NCBI GenBank assembly: GCA_019614645.1
Contig: JABWDB010000001.1
Location: 30,249,501-30,313,500 of the forward strand
Length of the DNA: 64,000 nt
Origin: Stratiolaelaps scimitus
Lineage: Eukaryota > Arthropoda > Arachnida > Mesostigmata > Laelapidae
Reading direction: 5' to 3'
The notes under the pieces are model-generated. The model made no database searches. It saw only the letters and a program-made list of their open reading frames with translations, and was not told where the DNA came from. The translations under genes and the position numbers were made by a program. Below, in pieces: positions 46,585 to 57,424 of the stretch (its first letter is position 1; every line of letters begins with the position of its first letter).

Positions 46585-47331
46585 GTGATTCAGCAGAGGG
46601 CCGATCCGATTCGGTTGCTGTTGTTGATGATGCCGTTACTATTGCTGCAGTTGTTGCCCGCTGTAGCCGTTGTTACCGCCGCTGTTGTTACCACGACCGT
46701 TGCCACCCTGACATCAGTCAGTCAGTCAGTACACGCTGCTGTGATGTTTGCCGAACAACAAGCCGGCAAAAGCAGCAGCAGCAGCGACAGCGGCCCGGGC
46801 CGCAGGCGGCAAGCGGCGGCCTGCTGGTCCCTTTGTTCCTTTGCGTCCTTGTTGCGACGCTGGGTTAGGATGGTGTGTCGATTGATATTGATGTGCGAGT
46901 CAGATAGCGAGAAGATACGCAGAACAGCCGGGGCCAAGCGGGCGGGCGGGCGGGCGGGCGATCGGTTGGCCACAAGCCTCAACAGGTCAGCATCTCCCTC
47001 AGCCAGTCGGTCTTTGTCCGTGGGTGCTTTCTCGCCTCCTCTGCCACCTATTATGTATGTAGATGAGAGACGAGGTGGAACAGGAGCGTCGCTTGCGAGA
47101 GACGATCGGTGGAAGTCGCCGCCATGTCGAAGCATTGGCATTAGCAAAACAGCCGTCATCGCCATCGCCGTAGACACGACCACGATGATCGTGGTGACGA
47201 TGATGTGGTGCCCTGTGAACCCCTGTAAGCAGCGACAACAACATCACTACCTGTTGTTGCTTGGTAGCATCGCCACTGTTGATACATTCACGTCCACTAG
47301 TATATGGCTACACATATATTCGACTGACTGA
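46585..47331 (+). CDS. Long open frame, doubtful coding
   Basis: I do not recognise this. The frame runs 248 codons but starts at a GTG. The first 50 residues are Leu/Val/Thr-rich from GTT and CTG triplets and look like a hydrophobic leader only because of that composition. The middle is Ser- and Arg-rich and crosses a CGGG repeat. A 153-codon minus frame (46722-47183) is directly antisense and looks equally protein-like in places (IFSLSDSHININRHTILTQ). A CAACAG/GTCAGC near 46985 is a possible plus 5' splice site. I consider coding unlikely but record the length. Confidence 0.12.
   Translation: MIQQRADPIRLLLLMMPLLLLQLLPAVAVVTAAVVTTTVATLTSVSQSVHAAVMFAEQQAGKSSSSSDSGPGRRRQAAACWSLCSFASLLRRWVRMVCRLILMCESDSEKIRRTAGAKRAGGRAGDRLATSLNRSASPSASRSLSVGAFSPPLPPIMYVDERRGGTGASLARDDRWKSPPCRSIGISKTAVIAIAVDTTTMIVVTMMWCPVNPCKQRQQHHYLLLLGSIATVDTFTSTSIWLHIYSTD
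46940..46959 (+). other. G-quadruplex-type (GGGC)n tract
   Basis: Five GGG runs separated by single C bases fit the canonical intramolecular G-quadruplex pattern. Confidence 0.7.
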
Positions 47332-48326
47332 CCACCTTTTGAGTTCGGCAGAATCGACTCGTCCCACCCGATCCAGTTCAGCTCTGCTCGGCCCAGCCCA
47401 CGATCACTGCTGACTTCAGCGAGCGAGCGAGCGACCGACCGCTCTCTGTCTTTCTTCCAACCCAATCGCAGGTTTAGAGTTACCAGCAGAAGGTGATGGT
47501 GGTGGCTCAGTAAGTCGTTTGCTCGATGGCGTCCTATCGACGCCAAGGTGGTAAAATGGATCTCTACTCTGGAGATGGATGTAGTAGACGCATGTCGGCC
47601 GTGTGCTAGTTGTGAGATGCTTCTTAACCACCGGACCGAGCGCCGGTGCCGACTGCCCGACACAGCACTACTGGCCCGACGTGACACGACTTCCTTTGAA
47701 CTTTCTTGCCTCGATCCGAGTGGTTAGATATGGGCGGAATGAACGTGAACCTATCAAGAATAAAGGGAGATATAGAGAAAGCGCATGTTGTAGGCCACTT
47801 GCTAAATTTGTAAGGTGTGTGTGTGTGTGTGCGAGCGGATACATATACACCGCGGATCTGCAGCTGTGTTAGCGTACGACCTATAATATTGGAGCGCATG
47901 GGTCTCTCCGTGTCTATGAGTGATAATGTGTGTTATGTAATGGTCACGAGTGGCATTTCGCCTTCGTGGCTGGCGTACAATCAACAAACTGCGGAGACGA
48001 CCACCCCGAGACTTCGCGAACTTCTCTTGTCGATACGATATCCCGTGAACTGTACGGTATATGAACTCTACAGTATCCTCTAGCATGACAAAATAGAGCT
48101 TTATGGTCCAAAAAAAAAGCGTCCGATGCCTTACATATAATGAAGCTTGTCTCATATTTGGAACTGTTAGATGTAGGAGTCATTCGACATAGGAGTGGTT
48201 AATCTGTATCTAGAATCCATCTATCCTGCTTTTTTTACCTCCTCCTTTTCACATCTACATAATCCTAATACAATAGAACACGTTTTTGATATATAGCACG
48301 TTCTTTAACCCTGTCTGTTACGGACG
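47332..48326. other. No supported gene
   Basis: Mixed sequence with GT repeats near 47816-47832. A minus frame at 47247-47687 of 146 codons and several antisense plus frames overlap with no domain. Confidence 0.5.
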
Positions 48327-48590
48327 CTATAACTTAACATGGCAGCGTACGACGTGACAGCAGCAGCCGCAGTGGTACACAGATGTCAAGAAGCGGTCAG
48401 ACGCTTCGAGGCCGACAACGGCGACGACACCGCGCATCGAGGAGGAGCAAGACCAGCGAGCCGAGTTCAGGAGGAACTCGTGTATCCGGTAGTTCCTGGC
48501 CTGGTACCGCCGGATTGCTCTTGCTGCTGCCGGCGTAGCCGTTGCGGCAGCTACCGCTGCTGCTGCTGGCGGCACACTGTATGTAAGCAC
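48327..48590 (-). CDS. Weak coding candidate, antisense pair
   Basis: I do not recognise this. The minus frame of 87 codons has a high G/C share at third codon positions over its middle (segments AIRRYQARNYRIHEFLLNSA and VVAVVGLEASDRFLTSVYH), which is what a real exon in this GC range would show. Its N-terminal Ala-rich part comes from GCA triplets. On the plus strand a frame with a good ATG context (AACATGGCA at 48339, 117 codons, MAAYDVTAAAAVVHRCQEAV) and a GTATGTAAG 5' splice-site-like junction near 48580 lies opposite. Only one could be coding; I cannot choose firmly. Confidence 0.17.
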   Translation of the reverse strand: MLTYSVPPAAAAVAAATATPAAARAIRRYQARNYRIHEFLLNSARWSCSSSMRGVVAVVGLEASDRFLTSVYHCGCCCHVVRCHVKL

Positions 48591-49519
48591 TCTATATCAG
48601 TGTCCTGTATCCGTCCGAGGCTAGCTCGTCCTGTCCCGTTCCGAGTTCCCCTCATAGGCTTTCGCTTCATGGTTTGTTCTCCTGGTCGATAGGCCCCGCC
48701 CTCTGCTCCTGGCGGCCCGGGATTGGGCGCCTGCTCCCGACCAATCGGGGACCGCCTCCTCACTCAGCGAGAGCTGCTCGGAGGGTCCACAGGGCCACCC
48801 GAGAGAAACAGAGAGGGAGAGAGCGAGAGATAGAGAAAGCTGGCAGACGACGACGACAACGACAACGACCACGGCTGTCGGAGAGGCCATCGAAATAGAG
48901 GAGGGACGGGTGGCACCCAGCGCACGCGCGCGCTCGCGCCCAATGCTTAGCGCAGCACACGACTAACGCCCGCTGTGCGGTCCTTGTAGCTTCGTAAGGA
49001 ACGGAGGAAGGTCTTGTAGTCGTCTCTCTGCTCTTCTTCTCTCACACAAGGCCCTGCTTGCTGAAGGGCCCCGACGGCTGTAGGCTTGAAGGGAATAAGC
49101 GAGGTAGGAGGGAAGGTTGGGCGGGCGCCACTGACCCTATGGGGCAGCCGGGTGGTGTCGTATTGGCCCAGAGCCTATGCAGTCTATTACATCCGGCCAG
49201 CCCGGCTCGACCTGACGGTCGGCAGAAAAAGAGAGAGAGAGAGGGAGAGAGAGAGCGAATTACACCTTATATATGACTTTATCAACATGTACCTCAGCTC
49301 GGTTCGGTTCAGTTCAATTCACTGAGGTCAGTGGGTGCGAAGAGTATATTTTCTCCATTGAAAAATACTTGTTTGCTATTATAGAAATACACGCGGCACG
49401 TGTCTGATTGTGCTGATGACACGTACCTTATACCAGGGTCCCACCGCGTCGAGCTTCGGGTCAGAGCATTGAGTGGGACTCAACTGGGGCTTGACGAAGT
49501 CGTATACGTGCTGTATTAA
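48591..49519. other. No supported gene
   Basis: Contains GA-rich patches near 48800-48835 and 49230-49255, GAC triplets near 48850-48870 and a GCGCGCGC run near 48926. Short frames only. Confidence 0.55.
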
Positions 49520-50308
49520 CTAATACCGCCCAGCGGAAATTTGCCAAACATAAAAGCGACAAAAAGTCCGCATAGTGATCATTGATTGTCTCCTCGTGCA
49601 GCGGACGAGTTCTAGCAGACATCCAGCATAGATTCGTTTCTTTTGAAATGTGTGGACGATTTCTGTATTATCAACGGGCTTTCTCGTGAGCGAACTAGTA
49701 CAGAAGCGCACCAAAAACAGACACCCGAGCACGAATAGAGTGGTCGAACCTCCACAGCAGCCTCTAAGGCTCTTAGTCAACATCGAGCTCAGCGGCACTT
49801 CATTGCTGCTGAGTCGTAATAGGAATACATCGTCGGTAGATTTAAGGTGGACTCCTCGAGCGCGTGCGGGCACATCTCTATGTCGATGTGAGCGTGCTTG
49901 CGTTTTGTGTGCACCCTGGATTATTCGGATGGCACCGGCTCTGGTATGTTGAACAGGAGAACGAGTCTCTGCCTGAGTGAGCGAGCCAGAGAGCGATAGA
50001 GAAAGATATAAGAGAATGGTGGAATAGGCTCCACTAGCAGAGGACGAATGGATGGCTGGCTGTAGCGGCGTCGACGACGAGTGGCCGCTCTGTCGGGTGA
50101 TCGGTTTGTCGATCGCGTCTGTGGTGCGGTGTGTAGTGTAGGTACATTCGTAATGTCCTTGTGGGCTCTTCCAGCTGAGCGCATCTGAACCCCTCGAATC
50201 GACGATCGGCCGGGCCAGTTCGCCGATACCAGGACGACGACGACGACGATGGGCTACGGGTAGATGGGCAAGCGTCTCGTTGGACTCACTAAGGCGGAAG
50301 AACACCAT
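49520..50308 (-). CDS. 262-codon open frame, unknown protein
   Basis: I do not recognise this. It is the second-longest frame in the window and is mostly unique sequence. It encodes an Arg run from a (CGT)n tract near residue 20, a polar Thr/Ser/His-rich region, a short Leu/Ser run over GA repeats, a region with DDVFLLRLSSNEVPLSSMLT, a possible membrane segment (TTLFVLGCLFLVRF), and a polar Cys-containing end. The start codon is a non-ATG-like position within a longer open stretch, and no splice junction is obvious. By the simple 61/64 rule a 262-codon frame is unlikely by chance (about 3 in a million per start), but codon composition here is not uniform. A 100-codon plus frame lies opposite. 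Confidence 0.2.
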   Translation of the reverse strand: MVFFRLSESNETLAHLPVAHRRRRRPGIGELARPIVDSRGSDALSWKSPQGHYECTYTTHRTTDAIDKPITRQSGHSSSTPLQPAIHSSSASGAYSTILLYLSLSLSGSLTQAETRSPVQHTRAGAIRIIQGAHKTQARSHRHRDVPARARGVHLKSTDDVFLLRLSSNEVPLSSMLTKSLRGCCGGSTTLFVLGCLFLVRFCTSSLTRKPVDNTEIVHTFQKKRIYAGCLLELVRCTRRQSMITMRTFCRFYVWQISAGRY

Positions 50309-52606
50309 GTTTCAAATTCTCGCTTGCGGCTCAAGGAACCAACCTTCACCCAACAGGCCCCCCACGGTAGATCCCATTTGCTCACTCACCCCCTCTGAAT
50401 TCGAAAGCTGCTACAGCGGCGGCGGTGGTGGCGGCGGCGGCAGCAGCCGCGCCAGCGTCAGCAGTAGCCACAGCATTATCTGCAGTGCCAATATGGTTGG
50501 TCCGTTAGTTCGGGTTGTTCATCAATCCCACTTTGCCGAATCGCACCCTGTCGACATTCGTGGTAGAGTTGGGGGGTCGGTGATGCCGTTTGGGTGAAGG
50601 ACAGCACAAAACATCTTATTCTATTTAAGTAGCACAATTTACTGTGTGTATGTGTAATATCTAATATTCTGTTTCGATACAGACGAATATTATATATAAT
50701 GGTTAAATATATGTACAGCAACATTAGACGCTGACGGAGTTGAAGTGTTCGGATTGAATAAGCTGACAATTGGGGGTCTACCCCTGAGATAACTGACGTT
50801 GAAATCTTTTTTCACGGCTTGCCCATATTGTTTTTAGCTTGTGTACGACTTATGATGATACAGAAATGAATCGAATCCATGATGAATAGCGAAGAGCGGC
50901 AGATAATTCGCAAGGGTTCTGCGATTATTTCCCAATGACTCGGTTGACGTCAACCTTACGCGCCACTTGCTCCTAATATTCATGACTTGGGGCAGCGCTC
51001 CCACAGAGAAACAATCCTCTCGGATCTCTCTCCATATGAAGGTACAGAAATAAATTTCGATATTGTGCTTTCCCAGCTGTTTCACTCCGGCATAACACGG
51101 GCACACGCGTAAATGTATAGCCATTTTTTTCTACTGGAGGGAATTTCCTTCAAACGTACGGACACCACTAGAGACATTCGAATCTCTATCTAAAGCGGGC
51201 CGACCCTGTACGCGCGTAACGTGGATAGCAAAACGTCTCTACCTGCACCTACAATAGAAACATCATCTTCTCATCAGAGTTTGTATGTGTGGCTACTGAT
51301 CTATACTACTGTCCAATCGCTTTTCTGCGAGTCTACGATTATTACAATGCTTGTAGACGACGATCAATTTGCACAATGGCACAAATATACGCACGGCCTT
51401 GCAATGATCGCGCCCCTGCAAACATTAGGTCAATGTGTTATGCAGAACAGGTCTCAGAACGACACACCACACACACACAGCCACAGCGCCAACTGGCGAA
51501 TATTTGCACGCGCCCATGTGCTCAGGTTCATGTGTGTGTGCGAATATCTGACTGTCTGTGCCTGCGGGCCCGGGTTGAAGATTAGGTTTTGAAGCAAGCC
51601 GCCGCACTTAGGCGCATATCATCGTGTGGTCGAGTTTCGCGCAGTGGTTCGTCCCTTAGCAACCTCCTTATATTGGAGGGGGCTGTCTCGATCAGGTTAG
51701 GCATCTAGACCCTAGCATATTCGTTCATCTAGCTAGTCCTCGGAGGGCGGCCAGCAGCGGCGGCGGCGGCGGACGAAGCAGATATATATATATATGTATA
51801 TACACATATACAGATAAGGCCTGAGCGCCGATGCCTAGCTGAGATCATCGTCTGTATCAGGTTGCGTAACGGTTTGCGTGAAAGTGTGTGCTAGCTGCTC
51901 GGGTGAGTGCTCTCGTCGACGAAGGCAATGCATGGCCGCTGACTGGCGGATCGGCACTCTGGGGATAAACGGGTGTGTTGTTGGCCGCGATTCAAGGGCA
52001 GTTTTGGTGGCGGGTCGACGACGACGATGACGACTCTAGTAGCATAAAGGCAGATAATCCCCACAAACACACACACACACACACGTAGAGATGTCTCGAA
52101 TAGTCGATACAGCAGTAATGGACGACGAAGTCTCAATGGATGGACGGTACACACACATACATGCGCTAAGAGACTATGGAGTCGCAATTAGTCGATCCAA
52201 AAATGCGACTGATTGGTAAGCAACCGGCGTCTTGCGTTCGGTGGCCACGACCTAGTGATCACTGGAGAGTGGGGGGAGGTGGTTAAGGAGATGGACACTC
52301 GTTGGGTAACTAGTGAAGAAAACATCATCACTATACAATGAGACAGTAAGCTGCTTAACGGCAGAATTGGCGGTAGAATGATCGCGTACGCGTGCACTTA
52401 TAATGGCTGGTTATGTGGGGATAGACAAATCGATGTTTGCATCGGACGACTCCGATGTTTTCGCCACTGAACATACCGGTTAGATGGGTATTTCTGCATT
52501 ATATGCATTTCTGGTGGCCATCCTGTCGTTATATGATACGACGGCTGGATACTTCGAAGCTAGTAAAGTAAATGTTCTGGACCGACTCGCACAGATAACT
52601 TCTAAC
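50309..52606. other. No supported gene
   Basis: Holds GGC/GGT triplets near 50418-50450, TA-like runs near 50690-50710 and 51781-51796, CGG triplets near 51759-51774 and (CA)n near 52070-52085. Overlapping frames at 51221-51592 and 51289-51585 are in different plus frames. A plus-strand CTCGG/GTGAGT junction lies near 51901. No exon chosen. Confidence 0.5.
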
Positions 52607-53267
52607 CTAATGACTACCGATGCTCCGAGTATTCAGAATTTGCCGAGTATGTGATTTATCACAAGGTAACAACTCGCCACTCAGCTTATGCCGAGTGAGC
52701 ATGCCATCGTCGTCCGGCATAACGGTGTCATGTTGGGTGATCCGTGTAAATATATTCGCGTGCGTACGGTCGGCGTCGGCAGTAGCAGCATCAGCAGCAC
52801 TACTTTTACGAACTGATATATTGAGCGCCAGCCAGCTACTGGTGGGAATAATGGTGATGCCAGCCTTGATGCGGAAATAGCAACGGCAATAACTATCACT
52901 GCAATTGACAGCAACAAGCTGAGGAGAAATCGGCTCAGCAGAACATGACAGGTTAGCCACACGAAGAAGATGAAGAAAGTGGTTAAAGAAGAATCGCACA
53001 CCCAGATCTTCAGGCGAGGACGACCACGGGATGACGATGATCTCACTAAGAAACAAATAGTAATCATCTTTTACCTTGCTATCCTTCAGCAGCAGCAGCA
53101 GCATCAGCAGCATGGTGCCCATGATTATCATGATCGTATTTGTGTTCATGTTCTTCTCCGTGCGCGAGTGCGAGTCTAGAGCAAGGGGCGAACGAAGCGA
53201 AAAGATGAAGGAGAACGTCATTAAAAAATAATACGGGAAAAAAAACAACCAAATAAAAACAACCAAG

Positions 53268-53302
<35 letters not shown>

Positions 53303-53482
53303 GCAACAACAACGACGACGACAGCAACAACGAGAAGGGGTGGTGGTCGTGGTGGTGCCAGTAGCAGCAGAAGCATCAGCGTGAGGCGAGAAAATGTCTG
53401 CGTTAATTTGATGTCGGAAAAATTGGATCCAGGGACGACGGCGCTGGCTGGGACGGCGCACGGCGGCCACCGTCACCTTCAT
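52607..53482 (-). CDS. Longest open frame, mostly repeat-driven
   Basis: At 291 codons this is the longest frame in the window, but its central part is a Cys run read from the GTT repeat at 53271-53330 on the minus strand, followed by Phe/Leu-rich low-complexity sequence. The last 90 codons are unique and polar (HDTVMPDDDGMLTRHKLSGE, ending at a TAG or TAA class stop). A second minus frame across the same DNA is also open for 128 codons. I regard the length as mainly a repeat effect; only the 3' 250 bases merit a homology search. Confidence 0.1.
53271..53330. repeat. (CAA)n-rich triplet repeat
   Basis: About ten CAA units, then CAG/CAA and GAC interruptions. Confidence 0.95.
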
Positions 53483-53698
53483 CGTCGTCGTCGTCGTCGA
53501 GTAAAAAAAATTGTACCGATTTAGGAGATCGCGTAGTCGCTGCTGCTGTTATTGTTGTTCTTGTTGTAGTCGTAGAGATGGTGGTGGTGGTGGTGCTGGC
53601 TCGTAGCAGCAGCAGCAGCAGCGGACACAGGGACGCGCTGCCAACGGGATCAACCAGATGAACGCAGGCACAGCCGAGCAGAAGTTGGCGACGAGGCG

Positions 53699-54208
53699 CT
53701 AAGCAGAAACGGCCAACGCGGCGGCGGCGGCGGGGCAGCAACAACCCAACGGTGGTTTGTGAACGTGGCCGGCCATTGGTCGATGTCGGTCCGATCTGCC
53801 GGCCGACCGGCCGGCCGGCCAGCCGTGTCGATTTGGCCGTCTGATCCTGCGCGAAAGTGTTAGTGTGTTCTCGTCGTTGCCTTTGTTGTTGTTGGTGTTG
53901 TTGTTGTTGGTGTTGCTGGTGTTGTTGTTATTGCTGCTGTTTATTGTTGTGTTACCGGGCGAGCCGGCGGGCGTTGCTGGCTGGTTGGGAGAACGGACGG
54001 ACCAACGAACGCTTCTTCGTTCACTTGGTCGTTCGGACGCTGTGTTTAGCGTGACGGGATCGCCGGCGGACGTCTGAAGGGTGCTGGCGGCGGCGGCGGC
54101 GGCGGCAGCGGTGGTCGACGATCGGAGCAGCAACGACGGATATGAGCTGCTGATGTTGCTGTTGCCTTTATAGCGGCTACGAGCGAACGGCCGATTTAAA
54201 GAAATCAA
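53699..54208 (-). CDS. Repeat-rich open frame, doubtful
   Basis: A 169-codon minus frame encodes an Ala run, a Thr/Ser/Pro stretch (TSAGDPVTLNTASERPSE), an Asn/Thr run from the GTT-type repeat at about 53881-53945, and an Arg-rich end over CCGG repeats. Homopolymer runs of this kind do occur in real arthropod transcription-factor genes, but here every run coincides with a DNA triplet repeat. A plus frame opposite is Cys/Leu-rich for the same reason. No conserved motif. Confidence 0.1.
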   Translation of the reverse strand: MISLNRPFARSRYKGNSNISSSYPSLLLRSSTTAAAAAAAASTLQTSAGDPVTLNTASERPSERRSVRWSVRSPNQPATPAGSPGNTTINSSNNNNTSNTNNNNTNNNKGNDENTLTLSRRIRRPNRHGWPAGRSAGRSDRHRPMAGHVHKPPLGCCCPAAAAALAVSA

Positions 54209-55590
54209 CGAAAAAGATTAAAAAGAAGAAGAAAGCGTGAACGAAGCGTCCAATTGGCGTTGGGGCACCACGCGAACAACAGCCGACAACAACAGCAGCA
54301 GCAGCAGTAACAACAAGCACCATAGACTGCCATCGAATCAAGGGATAGATATATAGATAAATACAAGGAGCCGGCTTGAGAGATCGTTGACGGCCGCGAC
54401 AGCGAGATCAGCAGCAGCAGCAACAACAACCGTGTCGACACCAACAACAAAGATTCTCCATGACCAAGTTGCCGCGGCTACGAGCTAAACGAATCTCGCA
54501 GCTTGCTCATTTATGTGATATGACAGCTCTCTGCCGACAAATGAGCGTAGCGATATGCCGATCCCCATCAAGAGTTTCAACCTATTAGAATTTCAATTTC
54601 TACTGTTTGTTTCTATTTCTTTCGATTAATTTATTTTCGACATTTATTTCTAGCTAAAAATTTTCTTATTAAACCGAGAACGATGAAAGCTTAAGAGAAA
54701 GAGAGAGAGAGAGAAAGAGAGAGAAACTGAGATGAACGATGCGTGTGATTTGAAATGAGGCATTAATTACTTCGTATTCATATATGCGGATAACTTTGCT
54801 AGGATGTGAATATTAGCTGCTTGAGATATACGTTCGTTGGATTTGGATGTAAGTCAATGGTCGATGAGAGGACAGCGCAACGATGACAATGCGATTTAGT
54901 GAAAATTGAGCGAAGAGTGAGAAGTTGGCGTTCATGGGTTTATTCATTTATTTGTTATATTTATTTATTTACTTATTTATATAAAATGCAGGATGATACA
55001 GGAAGAATTGTATTGTCTTTTGTATTGTCAAAAGCTTTATTATTATTTATATATATTGTCCGGTATTGTCCCTTCACGACAGACAGTCTCCAGCGGCAGA
55101 GCTTGGCTCTAGCATTAAATAAATTCGGATAAATTGCTAGCGTTTCTAATCGAATGTGTAAGATTATTCCAAATCGTCATTTCGAAAAGAGCTTTGAATA
55201 AGACATATTGCTAACCATTATGCAAGAACAACATCTCACGAAAGTCTGGCCGTATCACCGGTGTCCAGAGCATGTTTCTCATTTCAAATAGAACACTCAT
55301 ATGTGTGCCACTGCATTGGAGATTCTGTGCATATCTTGGATTCAAACGGCTGGCTACGTCTTCGCGCTATGTATATGCTCTCATCTAATATTATATTATA
55401 CTATTGCTTCGTGGGTGCGTCTGACGCATAGCTTATGTTTAGCGAAAAATGAGTCTACAAAAATGTGTTGTCGAATGTGTTCGATTGTATACGCGTGATT
55501 TTTTTTTACGGCGGGCAGGTACAATCACGCCGTACGGCGCACCGACCTCGTACGCCGCCATAACGATATAGCGATCGAAGGCCTCGCCAA
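54209..55590. other. No supported gene
   Basis: Contains CAG/CAA triplets near 54290-54310 and 54410-54430, an AT-rich segment at 54590-54670, GA repeats at about 54700-54725 and AT-rich sequence at 54930-55060. A run of nine Ts precedes ACGGCGGGCAG near 55518, a possible 3' splice site for the next candidate, although its frame then stops at 55561. Confidence 0.5.
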
Positions 55591-56016
55591 GTGCGAGACC
55601 TCTACCAGCTGAATCGCTGTCGAGAGGAGCCCGTCGTGATCCGGTCAAGGGACAAGCAGCATTTCATTATGGGACGTGGCGAGGCTCTATGCACATCCAT
55701 TCGGCATGCCTCACACCGGTCTTCGTGGGTGCCATTGGTCTACTACCTCGACGGTGGGGTGCCGGGCCACAAGCTGATATTGGGCCCACCCTCACTAGAA
55801 AGAGCACAGCCCGTTCGACTCAATGCCACGAGCGCTCTGTTCATTCTGAGAAGGTGCTGTGCTGATAGCGAGGATGCGTTTATCCCCTGTATGAGTATCC
55901 GGGGAACGGCGGCTGATATTATACTTAAGTGGCAAACAGCAACTGCAGTTGATTCATACTATAACAATCACGTAGATTACATTGCGTTTATCTCGGAGCC
56001 TCTGAACCACCTCTGA
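55591..56016 (+). CDS. 141-codon unique open frame, unknown protein
   Basis: I do not recognise this. It is the cleanest non-repetitive frame in the window: 426 bases without microsatellites, open since a TAA at 55561, ending in TGA. The product has an early basic part, then HFIMGRGEALCTSIRHASHR, a Gly/Pro turn region (GGVPGHKLILGPPSLERAQP), a hydrophobic SALFILRRCC, and an end with ADIILKWQTATAVDS and VDYIAFISEPL. An internal ATG lies 27 codons in. A shorter minus frame opposite its first part (AFDRYIVMAAYEVGAPYGV, with a GTAAAAAA junction near 55516) also has G/C-ending codons, so the strand is not certain. It could be a terminal exon, a gene relic or chance. Confidence 0.27.
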   Translation: MRDLYQLNRCREEPVVIRSRDKQHFIMGRGEALCTSIRHASHRSSWVPLVYYLDGGVPGHKLILGPPSLERAQPVRLNATSALFILRRCCADSEDAFIPCMSIRGTAADIILKWQTATAVDSYYNNHVDYIAFISEPLNHL

Positions 56017-57260
56017 GCCACATAGTTTATGCATAATCAACACTATGATTGGTCTGCCGCACGAGTCAGTGGATATGAGTGGATGATACACAGGGCAGCA
56101 AAGCGTCCGTTCGTTGATTCTTTGTCCACTCCTGTTTTATCAATAGCACTAATTACTCGGCTTCATCACCTAGCCGAGTTGAAAAGCGGTTGAAGCGTGG
56201 TACAGTAAACGGTTGGCCTGCGGGGTAAGGGAGGCAGTATTGAAATCAAAGGAAGCTTTGTAGAGTCGGAGGCTCAAATCTGAGCGGAACCATATTTACT
56301 TGTATGGGCAGCATCTTCGCAATAAGATTTAAGAATTATTACCAGCAACTTATACGGTCTGCGGCACAGCTGCCGTATGCAGAACGGAACGCATCGTACA
56401 GCCCCATGTGCGTCATGCATACTGCGTGTTTACATACACGGGCCTTTCGACAGACACGTAGCCGTCTATGGACGAGAGGCGGACAGGGATCCTCTAGAGG
56501 AGATGAAAGAGAGAGAGAGAGAGAGAAGGGAAGCAGCTGAGAGTCAGTTGAGAGCGCCCTTTTAAACGAAAAAAGAAACAATCAACAGAAATAAAATCAT
56601 CATTCGAGTGTTGGTAAGTGTCTGAATCTGTGTCTCGGTGTTAGTGAGTGGGTGCTCTGCTGATTTTAATGCAAAGAGAGACCGATGATAAATTAGCTGT
56701 TCATAATAACAATAATAATGATAGTAATCGAAATAATATCAGGTGGGGCCGCAGCGACGGCGGGGGTCATAGTTCATTCAGGTGATGATTTGAATCATCG
56801 CTTCGCGGTCGTCGTCATCATCGGCCTCGTCATCATCCTCATCCTTGTTGAATTCGGCTTGCCACCGCGCGGGCTAGACTTTGAGGCAAGACTGCAGCTC
56901 AATGGGTAAAAAGAATGAAATGATACCCGACCGTGCCTGTAGCAGTGGATGCGCTGTTACACAGCCGTCCTATAACTAACTGCAACAAGTATAGCCAGGC
57001 TATATAGAGTTGTTGTTGATGCTGCTGCTGCTGGTGTTGCTGCAACTGCAATGACGCTGGCAACGTTGAAACGGATGGTCGCAGCCTTACGCACAGATAG
57101 ACACCTTCCACAAACCCTCCTGGGAGAGGCAGACGGGAAACGCTCCGCGCTGTACTGCTTGCAGTAAGTAGCCTGGTAGCAGTGGCACTCGCGGCAGGCA
57201 GCTGTGCCCTGCCCCACGCTAAGCAATATCAGCCGAACAGAGTCTTTCAGGCATGAACCA
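56017..57260. other. No supported gene
   Basis: A tRNA-like segment near 56205-56285 was considered and rejected. GA repeats lie near 56510-56527. GTTG/GTAAGTGTC at 56613/56614 is a strong plus-strand 5' splice-site match preceded by stop-rich sequence, so it could only follow an untranslated exon. CTG/GTT triplets lie near 57010-57040. Confidence 0.5.
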
Positions 57261-57424
57261 AGCAAGCTGTCTCGCCCGGTGGGGCTCTGGCCACTAACAC
57301 TAACGTAGCTGAATGATAGAACTAGTATAATATCTATAGATATATATATATATATTATACTAGCTCTATCATTCAGCTACATTAGTGTTAGTGGCCAGAG
57401 CCCCACCGGGCGAGACAGCTTGCT
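57261..57424. repeat. 164-bp near-perfect inverted repeat
   Basis: Two 82-base arms (57261-57342 and 57343-57424) are reverse complements with only about four mismatches: 57304 against 57381, 57321 against 57364, and two inside the TA-rich centre. The arms read AGCAAGCTGTCTCGCCCGGT at the outside and go into TAGTATAATAT and a TA run at the centre. There is effectively no spacer. Either strand would fold into one long hairpin and the DNA could extrude a cruciform. No terminal direct duplication was found next to it and it carries no open frame. Confidence 0.95.

Noticed and set aside
52607..53482. Longest open frame in the window as a real protein
   Set aside because: Its length depends on the CAA/GTT repeat, which has no stop in this frame; overlapping frames are also open. 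Kept only as a low-confidence entry.
56205..56285. tRNA-like segment with TTGGCCTGCGGGGTAAGG and GGCTCAAATCT
   Set aside because: Box B has two mismatches, the T-arm does not pair properly (an inner GCTCA/TGAGC stem forms instead) and no SINE body is shared with the two clear copies. It may be a very old relic, but support is too weak.
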